A stretch of 64,000 nucleotides of DNA from WHUA01 sp963711215 (GTDB lineage: Bacteria; Pseudomonadota; Alphaproteobacteria; UBA8366). The DNA lies in NCBI GenBank assembly GCA_963711215.1, contig CAVQDH010000003.1, forward strand, positions 558,001-622,000. Reading direction: 5' to 3'. Below are positions 37,288-46,125 of the stretch, piece by piece. The notes under the pieces are model-generated. The model was not told the DNA's origin. It did no database searches and worked only from the letters and a program-made list of their open reading frames with translations. The translations under genes were made by a program, and so were the position numbers. Position 1 is the stretch's first letter. Each line of letters begins with the position of its first letter.

Positions 37288-38058
37288 TCAGATCGCCCGG
37301 TAGCCGCCGTCCGCCATCACGATGCCGCCGGTGACGTAAGCCGACAGGTCGGAGGCGAGGAACAGCGCCGGCCCGACGATGTCCTCCGGCTGTCCGGTGC
37401 GGCCGAGCGGCGTGTGATCGAGGAAGCCTTGCACGACGCCTGGATTCTTCGCCCGAGCCTCGGCGTTGAGCGGCGTCTCGATCAGCCCCGGGCCGATGGC
37501 GTTGACCCGCACGCCGTCCTTGCCGAGCTCGGCGGCGAGCGCGCGGGTGAGGCCGAGCACGCCGTGCTTGGACGTCGTGTAGGCGGGCGAATTCGGCCAG
37601 CGCACATGCATGAAGGACTGGATCGAGCCGATGTTGATCACCCGGCCCTTGCGCGCCCGCAGCTGGTCGAGAAAGGCGTGCGTGACGTTGAACATGCCGT
37701 CGAGGTTGACGCTCAGGATGTCGTCCCAGTCGCGCGTCACGGCCTCTCGGTCGCCGGTGATCGGGTTGCGGCGGTTGATCCCGGCGCTGTTCACGAGGAT
37801 CGAGACTTGGCCGATCAACTCCGCGATCCGTTGCGCGACGGCGGCGCACATCCGCCGGTCGCGGACGTCGAGGGCGATCGCATGCGCCTTGTGCCCGGCC
37901 GTCCGGATGTCGTGGTAGACGGCGTCGGTCGCGTCCGCATTCGCATCCAGGATCACGACCTCGGCGCCTTCGGCCGCGAAGCCCTTGGCGATGGCGCGGC
38001 CGATCCCCGACGCGCCGCCGGTGACCGCGGCGAGATGGCCTTCGAGTAGTCCGCTCAT
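37288..38058 (-). CDS. SDR family oxidoreductase (classical)
   Basis: The 256-residue protein has the complete SDR set: TGGASGIGRA, NSAG, catalytic Ser in NIGSIQS, Tyr-x-x-x-Lys in YTTSKHG, and an intact frame. GGGAGGACATC precedes the ATG. It probably oxidises a secondary alcohol (gluconate 5-dehydrogenase or 3-oxoacyl reductase-like); exact substrate unknown. It contrasts with the triad-less SDR at 12976. Confidence 0.9.
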   Translation of the reverse strand: MSGLLEGHLAAVTGGASGIGRAIAKGFAAEGAEVVILDANADATDAVYHDIRTAGHKAHAIALDVRDRRMCAAVAQRIAELIGQVSILVNSAGINRRNPITGDREAVTRDWDDILSVNLDGMFNVTHAFLDQLRARKGRVINIGSIQSFMHVRWPNSPAYTTSKHGVLGLTRALAAELGKDGVRVNAIGPGLIETPLNAEARAKNPGVVQGFLDHTPLGRTGQPEDIVGPALFLASDLSAYVTGGIVMADGGYRAI

Positions 38059-38253
38059 GATGTCCTCCCTGGTTATGATTGCTTGTCGGGGAAGGGTAGC
38101 GCCCGGCGCCGCGTCTGGGAAGTGGCGATTCGGCCGGTTTCCGCCGCTTCCGCCTGATGTGACACGCAAGGCGGGAAGGCGTAAAATCCAACAATCCGGT
38201 TCAGAGAGCTGACACCGAAATTCCTGCGGTTCATCATCGTAAGGGGGAAATGC

Positions 38254-39123
38254 ATGAGCGTGCTCGCCCAAGAACGGACCATGAAGATCACCAAGATCAA
38301 GGACCATATCGGCGCCGAGGTGACCGGGATCGACCTCCGGCAGCCGATCGACGAGGCCACCCGCAAGCGCCTCTATGACGCCGCGGTCGAGAACGTGGCC
38401 CTGGTCATCCGCGACCAGCACCTGACGCCGGCGGAATACCAGAAGGCCGCCGAGCTGTTCGGCGAGCTGATGGAAGACCAGAACCGCATGTATCTGGTGG
38501 ACGGCCTGCCGCTGGTGAGCGTGCTCGACAACCGTCACAAGAACAGCAAGGGCGGTCCGGCGAAGGTCGGCAAGAACGCCACCTGGCACACCGACCACAC
38601 CAACCAGGAGCGCCCGCCGAAATTCACCATGCTCTATCCGGTCGCGCTGCCGGATCATGGCGGCGGCACCTCGGTCGCCAACATGCGCGCCGCCTACGAG
38701 GCGCTGCCGGAGGACTGGAAGAAGAAGATCACCAACATGAAGACGGAGAACACGCTGATCAGCAGCGCCCGCTTCGATATCTCCAATCCCGACGTGCTCA
38801 AGGCGCAGCAGGAGGCGGCGATCCCGCCGACCATCCAGCCGCTCGTGCGCACCCATCCCGACACCGGCAGCAAGGCGATCTGGTTCCACAAGAGCAAGAC
38901 CGAGAAGATCATCGGCATGGAGCCGGCGGAAACGCAGGATTTCCTCGAAGAGCTGCTGAAGGTCGCGATCAAGCCGGAATTCGCCTACGTGCACGAATAC
39001 AAGCTGGGCGACATGCTGATCATCGACAACCGCGCCGCCATGCATAAGGCCGGCTTCGACTACGACCACAGCCAGCACCGCAGGCTGTATCGCATCCTTG
39101 TCCGGGGCGACCGGCCGTATTGA
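38254..39123 (+). CDS. TauD/TfdA-family Fe(II)/2-oxoglutarate dioxygenase
   Basis: The 289-residue protein has iron ligands His112 and Asp114 in WHTDHTN, distal His in RAAMHKAGFDYD and the 2-oxoglutarate Arg in RRLYRILVRG. AAGGGGGAAATGC precedes the ATG at 38254; a second ATG at 38281 is possible. It is a clear paralogue of the protein at 19102 and is divergent from the SDR gene. The frame is intact and a hairpin terminator follows. Confidence 0.92.
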   Translation: MSVLAQERTMKITKIKDHIGAEVTGIDLRQPIDEATRKRLYDAAVENVALVIRDQHLTPAEYQKAAELFGELMEDQNRMYLVDGLPLVSVLDNRHKNSKGGPAKVGKNATWHTDHTNQERPPKFTMLYPVALPDHGGGTSVANMRAAYEALPEDWKKKITNMKTENTLISSARFDISNPDVLKAQQEAAIPPTIQPLVRTHPDTGSKAIWFHKSKTEKIIGMEPAETQDFLEELLKVAIKPEFAYVHEYKLGDMLIIDNRAAMHKAGFDYDHSQHRRLYRILVRGDRPY

Positions 39124-39144
39124 GCAAGTTCGGCGATTAGGCAA

Positions 39145-39185
39145 GCCGGCGCCCCTATCGCTCCACGGGGCGCCGGCGTCGTTGT
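39145..39185 (+). terminator. Rho-independent-type hairpin after TauD gene
   Basis: GCCGGCGCCCC and GGGGCGCCGGC form a perfect 11-bp stem with an 11-base loop, followed by GTCGTTGTTT. It lies 22 bases past the dioxygenase stop. Confidence 0.6.
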
Positions 39186-39381
39186 TTACCCGAGCGCTCG
39201 TCCGCGGTTACGGTCCAGCCTCCGGCATTGCCGAAGGCGTGAGCGCTTTCGCCGCAGGCGCAAACATGCAGGACTGGCATGCGCATTCCGCAGTCACCGG
39301 GGGCGGGTTGACTTTGGCGCAACCCGCATCATTTAGGCCCCTTTGCTCGCCGAACCGCGGGCCGACGCCCGGAGCAAGACA

Positions 39382-39963
39382 GTGGACGCATTCTTTGGCA
39401 AGGATGGCCGCCGGCCGGCGACGCCGAGCGACGAAGCGCGCGCGATCATCGATTTCTGGCGGGACGCCGGCCCCGATCGCTGGTTTACGAAGGACGACGC
39501 CTTCGACCGCCGGCTGCGCGACCGTTTCCTCGACGCTTACGAAGCGGCAGCGCATGGCGAGCTCGCCCGCTGGCTGGCGATGCCGGACGCGGCGCTCGCG
39601 CTCGTGCTGCTGCTGGACCAATTTCCGCGCAACGCCTTTCGCGGCACGCCGCGCATGTACGCCACCGACGGCATGGCCCGTGCGGTGGCGTCCGCCGCGA
39701 CCGATGCCGGTTATGACGAGGCGGTCGAGCCGGCTTTGCGCCTGTTCTTTTACCTTCCCTTCGAGCATTCGGAGGATCTCGCCGACCAGGAGCGCTCGGT
39801 AGCGCTCTACCGGGCGCTCGGCTATCCCGATCTCGGTTATGCCGAGCGGCATCGCGACATCATCCGGCGCTTCGGGCGCTTCCCGCACCGGAATCGGATC
39901 CTCGGCCGCACGACGACGCCGGAAGAGCAGCGCTTTCTCGACGAAGGCGGCTTCGCCGGGTAA
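39382..39963 (+). CDS. DUF924 family protein
   Basis: The 193-residue helical protein contains ARAIIDFWRDAGPDRWFTKD, LLLDQFPRN and FFYLPFEHSEDLADQ, the DUF924 signature set. The family is TPR-like with no known reaction. A GTG preceded by GGAG is the likely start; an upstream in-frame TTG is less likely. It stands alone between the TauD terminator and the VOC gene. Confidence 0.85.
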   Translation: MDAFFGKDGRRPATPSDEARAIIDFWRDAGPDRWFTKDDAFDRRLRDRFLDAYEAAAHGELARWLAMPDAALALVLLLDQFPRNAFRGTPRMYATDGMARAVASAATDAGYDEAVEPALRLFFYLPFEHSEDLADQERSVALYRALGYPDLGYAERHRDIIRRFGRFPHRNRILGRTTTPEEQRFLDEGGFAG

Positions 39964-40100
39964 GGGGGCCGCGCAGCGGCTAACCCTGCCGGCGGTTTGT
40001 GTCCGGCGGGTCGGACGACTAGGCTGATTCCCGGGGCCGGACCGCGCGGGCTGAACCGCGCAGACGTGATGCAGCGGTCGAAAGAAAAGGAAGGCACAGG

Positions 40101-40520
40101 ATGAGCAACCCGGCGTTCAAGTTCGATCACGTTCACATCATCAGCCAGGACCCGAAGGCCTCGGCCAAGTGGTACGAAGAGATGTTCGGCGCCAGGATCG
40201 CGGCCGAGACAACCGCTCGCGGCGCGCCGCAGATCTTCGTCGAGCTCGGCGGCACGAATATCCTCATCCGCGGCCGGCGGCCCGGCGAGGACCCTGCCAC
40301 CCCACGGGCGATCCGGGAATACGACGACTTTTCCAGTCACAACGAATGGGGCACCGACCATTTCGGCTTTCTCTACGAGGGCGACCTCGCGGCCTTCTGC
40401 GAAGAATTGCGCCGGAAAGGCGTGACCTTTCCCGTTCCGTTGAAAAGCGGGGTCGGCGGCAGCCTGCTCTGCTACGTCGCCGCGCCGGACGGGGTGAGCA
40501 TCGAACTGATGCAGTGCTGA
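40101..40520 (+). CDS. VOC family (glyoxalase/dioxygenase superfamily) protein
   Basis: The 139-residue protein has the paired beta-alpha-beta-beta-beta layout: DHVHIISQDPKASAKWYEEM and WGTDHFGFLYEG, ending APDGVSIELMQC. Metal-ligand candidates are His in DHVHI, Glu in VELGG or IELMQ and His in TDHFG. Reaction unknown. AAGGAAGGCACAGG precedes the ATG; the gene is convergent with the transglutaminase-like gene. Confidence 0.85.
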   Translation: MSNPAFKFDHVHIISQDPKASAKWYEEMFGARIAAETTARGAPQIFVELGGTNILIRGRRPGEDPATPRAIREYDDFSSHNEWGTDHFGFLYEGDLAAFCEELRRKGVTFPVPLKSGVGGSLLCYVAAPDGVSIELMQC

Positions 40521-40533
40521 GGGCGCGCTGAAT

Positions 40534-41349
40534 TCAAGCCGGATCGGCAATCTCATCCGTCCAGACGCGAAAGGTCCGGAGCGTGTTGGGGCCGAACGTG
40601 GTGACGATGGCGACATCCGCCGCATCCCGTCCGCGCGCCAGGAGAATTCGACCGATACGGGGAACGTTGTTTCGCGGGTCGAAGGTTTGCCAGGTGCCGC
40701 CGAGATACGCTTCGAACCACGCCGCGAAATCACCCGGCGCATAGGGCGGCGGCGTTCCGATGTCGCTGAGATAGCCGGTGCAATAGCGCGCGGGGATGTT
40801 CAAAGCCCGGCAGAATGCCACCGCCAGATGCGTGTAGTCGCGGCATACCCCGCAGCGCTCCTGATACGCTTCCAAGGCCGTCCTGGTCACCCGCGCGTGC
40901 TCATAACCAAAGACGATGTGGTTATGGACGAAGTCGCAGATCGCCTGGACGCGCGGCCAACCCGGCGCGGCCGCTCCGAACAGAGACCACGCCAAGTCGA
41001 GCAATCGATCGCTTTCACAGAAGCGGCTCGCCAGGAGAAAGACCAGAGCCTCTTCCGGCAGCTCTTCGACGGGAATCTGTCGAGCATCCGGCACGACGGG
41101 ATCGGGACGGCCGGAATCTCTTACGATGGAATCGGTCGAAATGAGCATGGGGCCGGCCGGGGCGACAAACCTGCTGCACCAGTTGCCAAACATGTCACGG
41201 TAGCCGGAGATGGGGGCCGAGGGCCTGACGACGATGTGGTCCGGGGTCGCAAGATCGGAAACGCGGGTGAAATGAATATTCAGGGTCGCAATGATCGGCG
41301 TCGGTTGCGGGAACTCGTATTGTAGCTCGTAGCCGACCCGCAATTTCAT
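40534..41349 (-). CDS. transglutaminase-like cysteine protease/peptidase family protein
   Basis: The 271-residue protein has the transglutaminase-core Cys in ERCGVCRDYTHLAVAFCR and Asp in QTFDPRNN. The segment that often carries the catalytic His reads GDFAAWFEAYLGG, so His is not at that exact spot. The N-terminal beta domain (VGYELQYEFPQPTPII) is typical of bacterial members. GGAGAGCGCG precedes the ATG. Such proteins frequently cluster with alpha-E and ATP-grasp genes; here they are 38 kb apart. Confidence 0.85.
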   Translation of the reverse strand: MKLRVGYELQYEFPQPTPIIATLNIHFTRVSDLATPDHIVVRPSAPISGYRDMFGNWCSRFVAPAGPMLISTDSIVRDSGRPDPVVPDARQIPVEELPEEALVFLLASRFCESDRLLDLAWSLFGAAAPGWPRVQAICDFVHNHIVFGYEHARVTRTALEAYQERCGVCRDYTHLAVAFCRALNIPARYCTGYLSDIGTPPPYAPGDFAAWFEAYLGGTWQTFDPRNNVPRIGRILLARGRDAADVAIVTTFGPNTLRTFRVWTDEIADPA

Positions 41350-41664
41350 CGCGCTCTCCGCTGCCTTATGACGGTATTGGGGCTCGCTTCGTCAGAATGC
41401 CGATTAGTTCCGCGCCGACATTCGGTCGGTAATGGCCAACTATACTGCTGGTGCCAAGTTCATTCTCAGCCATTAACGCATATCATTGCTGATAGTTCGA
41501 TACGGAACCGACAAATAATTTCCTGATTTATCTTGTAAAATTCGCCCAAAGGGCCACTTACCACTATAGCGGCATATCGTTGCCGCCAATGCAGGCACGC
41601 CGAGTGCCCCCAATAATCACGCCCCGACGCATCGGCTGTCTCACACACGAGAAAGATATTTAGC
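41350..41664. other. lower-GC intergenic region
   Basis: These 315 bases are clearly less GC-rich than the neighbours. A 70-codon minus-strand frame at 41466-41678 has no recognisable family and overlaps the entericidin start. I see no repeat or hairpin of note; promoters for both flanking genes are expected. Confidence 0.4.
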
Positions 41665-41825
41665 ATGGTCCGCCGCATCTGATCCTTTCGCTATTCGTTC
41701 TCTCCTTCGTATCGGCCCTCGGCGCCTGTAGCGATACGTGGCACGGCTTGAAAAAGGACACGGGCGAAAATATGGAGAAGACCGGCGGGGCGATCGAGAA
41801 CGCCGGCGGAAGCGTCAAGAAGTAA
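41665..41825 (+). CDS. entericidin-like small lipoprotein (apparent one-base deletion)
   Basis: From about 41680 one frame reads a hydrophobic signal, the lipobox LGAC, then SDTWHGLKKDTGENMEKTG and a short basic end with stop TAA, the pattern of entericidin A/B family lipoproteins. The matching ATG at 41665 (after GAGAAAG) is one frame off; restoring one base near 41678 gives MVRRILILSLFVL-type signal and a 53-residue protein. It would be a small outer-envelope lipoprotein, stress-linked in relatives. Confidence 0.65.
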
Positions 41826-41993
41826 GGGCAATTCGTTGTAACTTCGCGAAAACGGCTGGTTGATCGATCATCCAGAGCAGGTAATCGTGCGGACGACGCG
41901 AGCATGTGCTTGCGCTGTCTGCGTTTGGCAAGTCGGCGCGACGTAACTAGAGTCCGAACGTGACCTGGAGCGCGCGCAAGGGAGGGTTTTCGA

Positions 41994-43060
41994 ATGTCGT
42001 GGCAAAGTGGTGGCGGTGGGCGAGGCGGTCCGGGCGGTGCCGGGCGGCCCATGGGGACGTGGCAACAAACCGACGCCCGATATGGAGGACCTGATCCGGC
42101 AGGGGCAGGACCGGCTCAAGCAGATCATGCCGAGCGGCGGGCCGCGGGGCTTCATCGTCCTGGCCGTGCTCGCCCTGGTCGGTCTCGGCGCCTGGACCAG
42201 CTACTACACGGTGCCCAGCGACTCCGTCGCCGTCGTGCAGCGTTTCGGCAAGTATCTCGCGATCGTCCCGCCGGGGCTGCATTTCAAGCTGCCGCTGGGC
42301 ATCGATGTGGCGACGATCGTTCCCGTCAAACGGCAGTTGAAGCAGGAATTCGGCTTCGCGACCCCGGGCGCCACCGATCCCTATCAGACGTCGCGAGACG
42401 GCAAGCGGGAAACGCAGATGGTGACGGGCGACCTGAACGCCGCCTTGGTGGAGTGGGTCGTGCAGTACCGCATCTCCGATCCGTTCAAATTCCTGTTCGA
42501 CGTGCGCGAGCCAAGCAAGACACTGCGCGATGTTTCCGAATCCGTCATGCGCGAAGTCGTCGGCGATCGCACCGTTGACGAGGTGATCACCATCGGCCGG
42601 CAGGAGATCGAGACCGAAGCGCTGACCAAGATGCAGGCGCTCTCGACCAAATACGCCATGGGGCTCAGCATCGACCAGGTGCAGCTCAAGAACATCAACC
42701 CGCCCCAGCCGGTGCAGGAATCGTTCAACGAGGTCAACCAGGCGCAGCAGGAAAAAGAGAAGCTGATCAACGAAGCCCGGCGCGACTACAACAAGGTGAT
42801 CCCGCTGGCCGAGGGCGAGAAGGACCAGCGCATCCGGGAAGCCGACGGCTATCGCCTCAAGCGGATCAACGAGGCGGAAGGCGACGCCGCCCGGTTCAGC
42901 GCCTTGTTCGCGGAATACAGTCAAGGCGCCGGAGGTCACGCGCCGACGTATCTATCATCGAGACCCTGCAGGACGTCCTGCCGGGCATCCGTTCCAAGAT
43001 CATCGTCGACGACACAGACGCGCAGCATCCTGCCGTTGCTGAACCTCGACTCCCAGATAG
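41994..43060 (+). CDS. hflK: FtsH protease modulator HflK (several frame breaks)
   Basis: About 350 residues: glycine-rich N terminus MSWQSGGGGRGGPGG, one membrane helix (GFIVLAVLALVGLGAW), then an SPFH/prohibitin domain with SVAVVQRFGKY and a coiled-coil tail (NQAQQEKEKLINEARRD). HflK and HflC form the membrane cage around FtsH. One extra base near 42040 and three within 42915-43015 break the frame; the last three together restore it. A further error near 43051 hides the stop, which I place at TAG 43058-43060. GGGAGGG precedes the ATG. Confidence 0.88.
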
Positions 43061-43071
43061 GGAGCCAAGCC

Positions 43072-44080
43072 ATGAGCAGGCCCATCCAGATAGCAGTCCT
43101 CGTGGTCCTGGGCGTCGTGGCGTATGTCGTGTCGAGCTCGATCTACACGGTGAGCGAGGTCGAGCAGGCGATCATCACCCAGTTCGGCAAGCCGGTCGGC
43201 GAGCCCGTGACGACGGCCGGCCTGAAGTTCAAGGTGCCCTTCGTCCAGGAGGTCAACCCGATCGACAAGCGGGTCCTCGAGTGGGACGGCAATCCGTCGG
43301 ACATGCCGACCAAGGACAAGCTCTACATCTCGGTCGACCTGTACGCCCGCTGGCGGATCACCGACCCGCTGCAGTACTTTCCTGCGGCTGCGCGACGAGC
43401 GCAGCGCGCAGTCCCGGCTGGACGATATTCTCGGCAGCGAGACCCGCAACGCCGTCGCCAAGCATGAGCTGATCGAGATCATCCGCACCACCAAGGATCG
43501 CGTGCCGCTGCGCGACACCACGCTGACCACCGGCGGGGAGCAGGGCGATGTGGGATCGCTGGTGCCGATCCAGAAGGGACGCAAGCTGGTCGAGCAGGAG
43601 ATCTTCGCCGAGGCCGCGGCCGAAAAGGTCCGCGTGTTCGGCATCGAACTGCTCGATATCCGCTTCAAGCGGATCAACTACAACGAAAGCGTGCGCCCGA
43701 AGATCTACGACCGGATGATCAGCGAACGGCGCCAGATCGCCGAGCGCTTCCTGTCGGAAGGCAACGGCGAGGCCGCCCGAATCCGCGGCAATCGCGTGCG
43801 CGACCTGAACAAGATCCAGTCGGAAGCCTACCGCAAGGTCGAGGAGATCCGCGGCCTGGCGGACGCGAAAGCCACCGATATCTACGCCAAGGCCTACAAC
43901 CAGAGCCCGGAATCGGCGGCCTTCTACGAGTTCACGCGGACCATGCAGGCCTACAAGACCATCATCGCGCAGAACACGACGCTGGTGCTGTCGACGGACA
44001 GCGACCTGTTCAAGTTCCTGAAGGGCATGTCGCCGTCGGGCACCGTCGTCCCGCTGAAGCCGCCCGCAAGTCATCGGTAG
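43072..44080 (+). CDS. hflC: FtsH protease modulator HflC (one frame break)
   Basis: About 335 residues: N-terminal helix (IQIAVLVVLGVVAYVVSSS), SPFH domain with TVSEVEQAIITQFGKPVGE, and the coiled coil with ERFLSEGNGEAARIRGNR. An extra T near 43379 breaks the frame after DPLQYF; correction gives LRLRDERSAQSRLDDILGSE. It follows hflK by 11 bases with GGGAGCC before the ATG. Partner of HflK in controlling FtsH proteolysis of membrane proteins. Confidence 0.9.
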
Positions 44081-44112
44081 CGGGCATTTCGGGATCGGAG
44101 TAGGCGGGGTGA

Positions 44113-44160
44113 GCGGCGGGGGCGGGCGTGGACGCGCACCGCTTCCCCGCCGCCCGTTTC
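44113..44160 (+). terminator. GC-rich hairpin after hflC
   Basis: GCGGCGGGG (44113-44121) pairs with CCCCGCCGC (44145-44153), followed by CCGTTTCC. The loop is long and the T tract weak, so this is only a possible terminator. Confidence 0.35.
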
Positions 44161-44231
44161 CATAAAATCCGGCGGTCATGCGATACTGGCGGGGACGCCC
44201 AACGTCCTGCAATTCAGCGAAGAGGCTTCCC

Positions 44232-45589
44232 ATGACAATCGCCCGCACGCTCGCCAAGTTTCTCACCGACGCTACGTACAGCGACCTTCCCGCGCAAGCC
44301 GTCGACCACGCGGCGATGGTGATCGCCAGCACGATCGCCAGCGCCGCCTGCGGGCGCAACATCGAGTCCGCCCGGATCATCCGCGAGATCGCCCAGGAAC
44401 GCGGCGGGCGGCCCGAGGCCTCGGTCTGGTTCGATACGGGAGACAAGCTGCCGGCGGCGAATGCCGCGCGGGCCAACGCGCTGATGAGCGACGCCGCGGC
44501 ATCGGACGACAGCGACCTGCGCAACATCGTGCATATGGGCACGCAGCTGACCGCGACCTCGCTCGCCATGGCGGAGCGCACGGGCGCGGGCGGCCGGGAC
44601 GTGCTCGCCGCGATCGTGCTGGGCTATGAGGCGGCGGGCCGTATCGGCGAGTCGATCACGCCCGGCTACCTCGACAAGGGCTTTCACGGCTGCCTGGTCG
44701 CGATCTTCGCCAGCACGGTGGCGGCGGGGCGGCTCTTGAAGCTCGACACCGTGCAGATGGCGCATGCGCTTGCGCTCGCCGCGACCTCGATGGGCGGGAT
44801 CTATGCGTCGGCCAACACCAGCGTGGCGCGCGAGTACCACGCGGGAACGGCGACGATCAACGGCATCGACGCCGCCATGGCCGCCGAGCGCGGCTACACC
44901 GCGGAAGAGAGCATTTTCGAGGCGCCGCGCGGCTTCTGCCGGGTCTTCGGCGACACCGACGGCGCCGACATCGTCCGCGACCTCGGCAAGTCCTGGGACA
45001 TCGTCACCGACATGGCGGTCAAGTTGGTGCCGGGCGGGCATCCGCACCATGCCTCGGCCGAGGCGGCGGCGAACGCGGCGCGGGAAGGCAAGATCAAGCC
45101 GGACGAGGTCGTGTCGATCACGCTGTCGCGGCCCGACATGACCAAGCTCTCCGGGCCGCGTCATCCGGCCGACCTGATCGACATGGCGCACAGTCCCGGC
45201 CTATTTCGTCGCCGCCGGGGTGGCCGACCACGAATTTACCTGGGCGCATGCGACCCCGGCGAAGATCGGCGACCCGGTGATCCACAAGCTGATCGACAAG
45301 GTCCGCGTCGGACCCGCAGCCGACGGAAAACCTCGAGGCCTACAGGCAGGGCGCCACCGTGACGATCGAGACCACGGACGGCCGCACGGTGACGAACACC
45401 GTCTACGTGCCGACCGGCGCCGGCTGCCTCGGGATCGACTGGTCCGTGATCGACAAGAAGTACCGCACGCTCGCCCCGAACGCGCCGCTCACCAAGCGCC
45501 AGGTCGAGACGAGCCTGGAAGCCATCCACGGCTTCCGCGACCTGGGGCGGGTGTCGGCGCTGCTGGACCTGCTGCGGCAGGAGGGGTGA
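44232..45589 (+). CDS. MmgE/PrpD family protein (two frame breaks)
   Basis: About 452 residues. The MmgE/PrpD family (2-methylcitrate dehydratase and iminodisuccinate-epimerase relatives) is shown by DHAAMVIASTIASAACG, LIGYE-like VLGYEAAGRIG, GFHGCLVAIFASTVAAGRLL and KLVPGGHPHHASAEAA. Extra bases near 45199 and 45321 break the frame; correction gives SPAYFVAAGVADHEFTW and PTENLEAYRQGATVTIET. No methylcitrate synthase is nearby, so a dehydratase or isomerase role for another dicarboxylate is possible. It is convergent with the cyclophilin-like gene. Confidence 0.88.
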
Positions 45590-45608
45590 GGCGGCGCCTG
45601 CCGTCCCG

Positions 45609-45983
45609 TTACCCCAGCTTCTCCACCGTGATCTTCTCGCCGCCGCGGATGGGCGCCAGGGCGCGGACGTCGGTCAGCGCGCGGCCGAAGACGTTGCACG
45701 GGCTGGCAAGCCGCGTCTCGTCGCTCTTGGAGATCGGGGTGCGGCCGAAACCGATGGCAATCGCGTCGCCGTCGGTCCAGAAGGCGATCTCGCCCGGCGT
45801 GACGACGGCGCGCGCCTCCGCCTCGCGCTTGGCGCTGACCGGCGTCGAGAAATAGACTTCTTCGCCCCAGGTCATCGCCTGCGAGTCGAAGGGCAGCGCC
45901 GCTTCGATCGCGGCCGCCGTCGGCGTGTCGAGCAGCTCGACGTCGATGGCGACCGTTCCGACGGTGATTCTGATGCGGGTCAT
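45609..45983 (-). CDS. cyclophilin-like fold protein
   Basis: The 124-residue protein has TRIRITVGTVAIDVELLDTP, MTWGEEVYFSTPV, GEIAFWTDGDAIAIGFGRTP and VFGRALTD, the pattern of the short bacterial cyclophilin-like family (DUF3830/PF18050 type). No prolyl isomerase activity has been shown for this branch as far as I know. GGGAGC precedes the ATG. It may be linked functionally to the PrpD-type gene it converges with, since such proteins often neighbour catabolic genes. Confidence 0.75.
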   Translation of the reverse strand: MTRIRITVGTVAIDVELLDTPTAAAIEAALPFDSQAMTWGEEVYFSTPVSAKREAEARAVVTPGEIAFWTDGDAIAIGFGRTPISKSDETRLASPCNVFGRALTDVRALAPIRGGEKITVEKLG

Positions 45984-46125
45984 GGCTGGCGCTCCCGGTT
46001 CGTGCGTGTGTCGATGCGGCGGCGATGCAACACGGGCTGCAAGCGTCGCCGCCATACACCTAAGGAGTGACTTTATCCCGTAGAATGCAATAGGATTTTG
46101 CCAGCCTCATGGGGAGGGCCTGGAG

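Noticed and set aside
40534..41349. Loss of the catalytic His (DFAAWFEAY) in the transglutaminase-like protein as a finding.
   Set aside because: In this bacterial branch I recall Ser at the same position in many members, so the change may be normal for the subfamily.
41466..41678. 70-codon minus-strand frame before the entericidin-like gene.
   Set aside because: It overlaps the start of a recognisable lipoprotein gene and has no family features.
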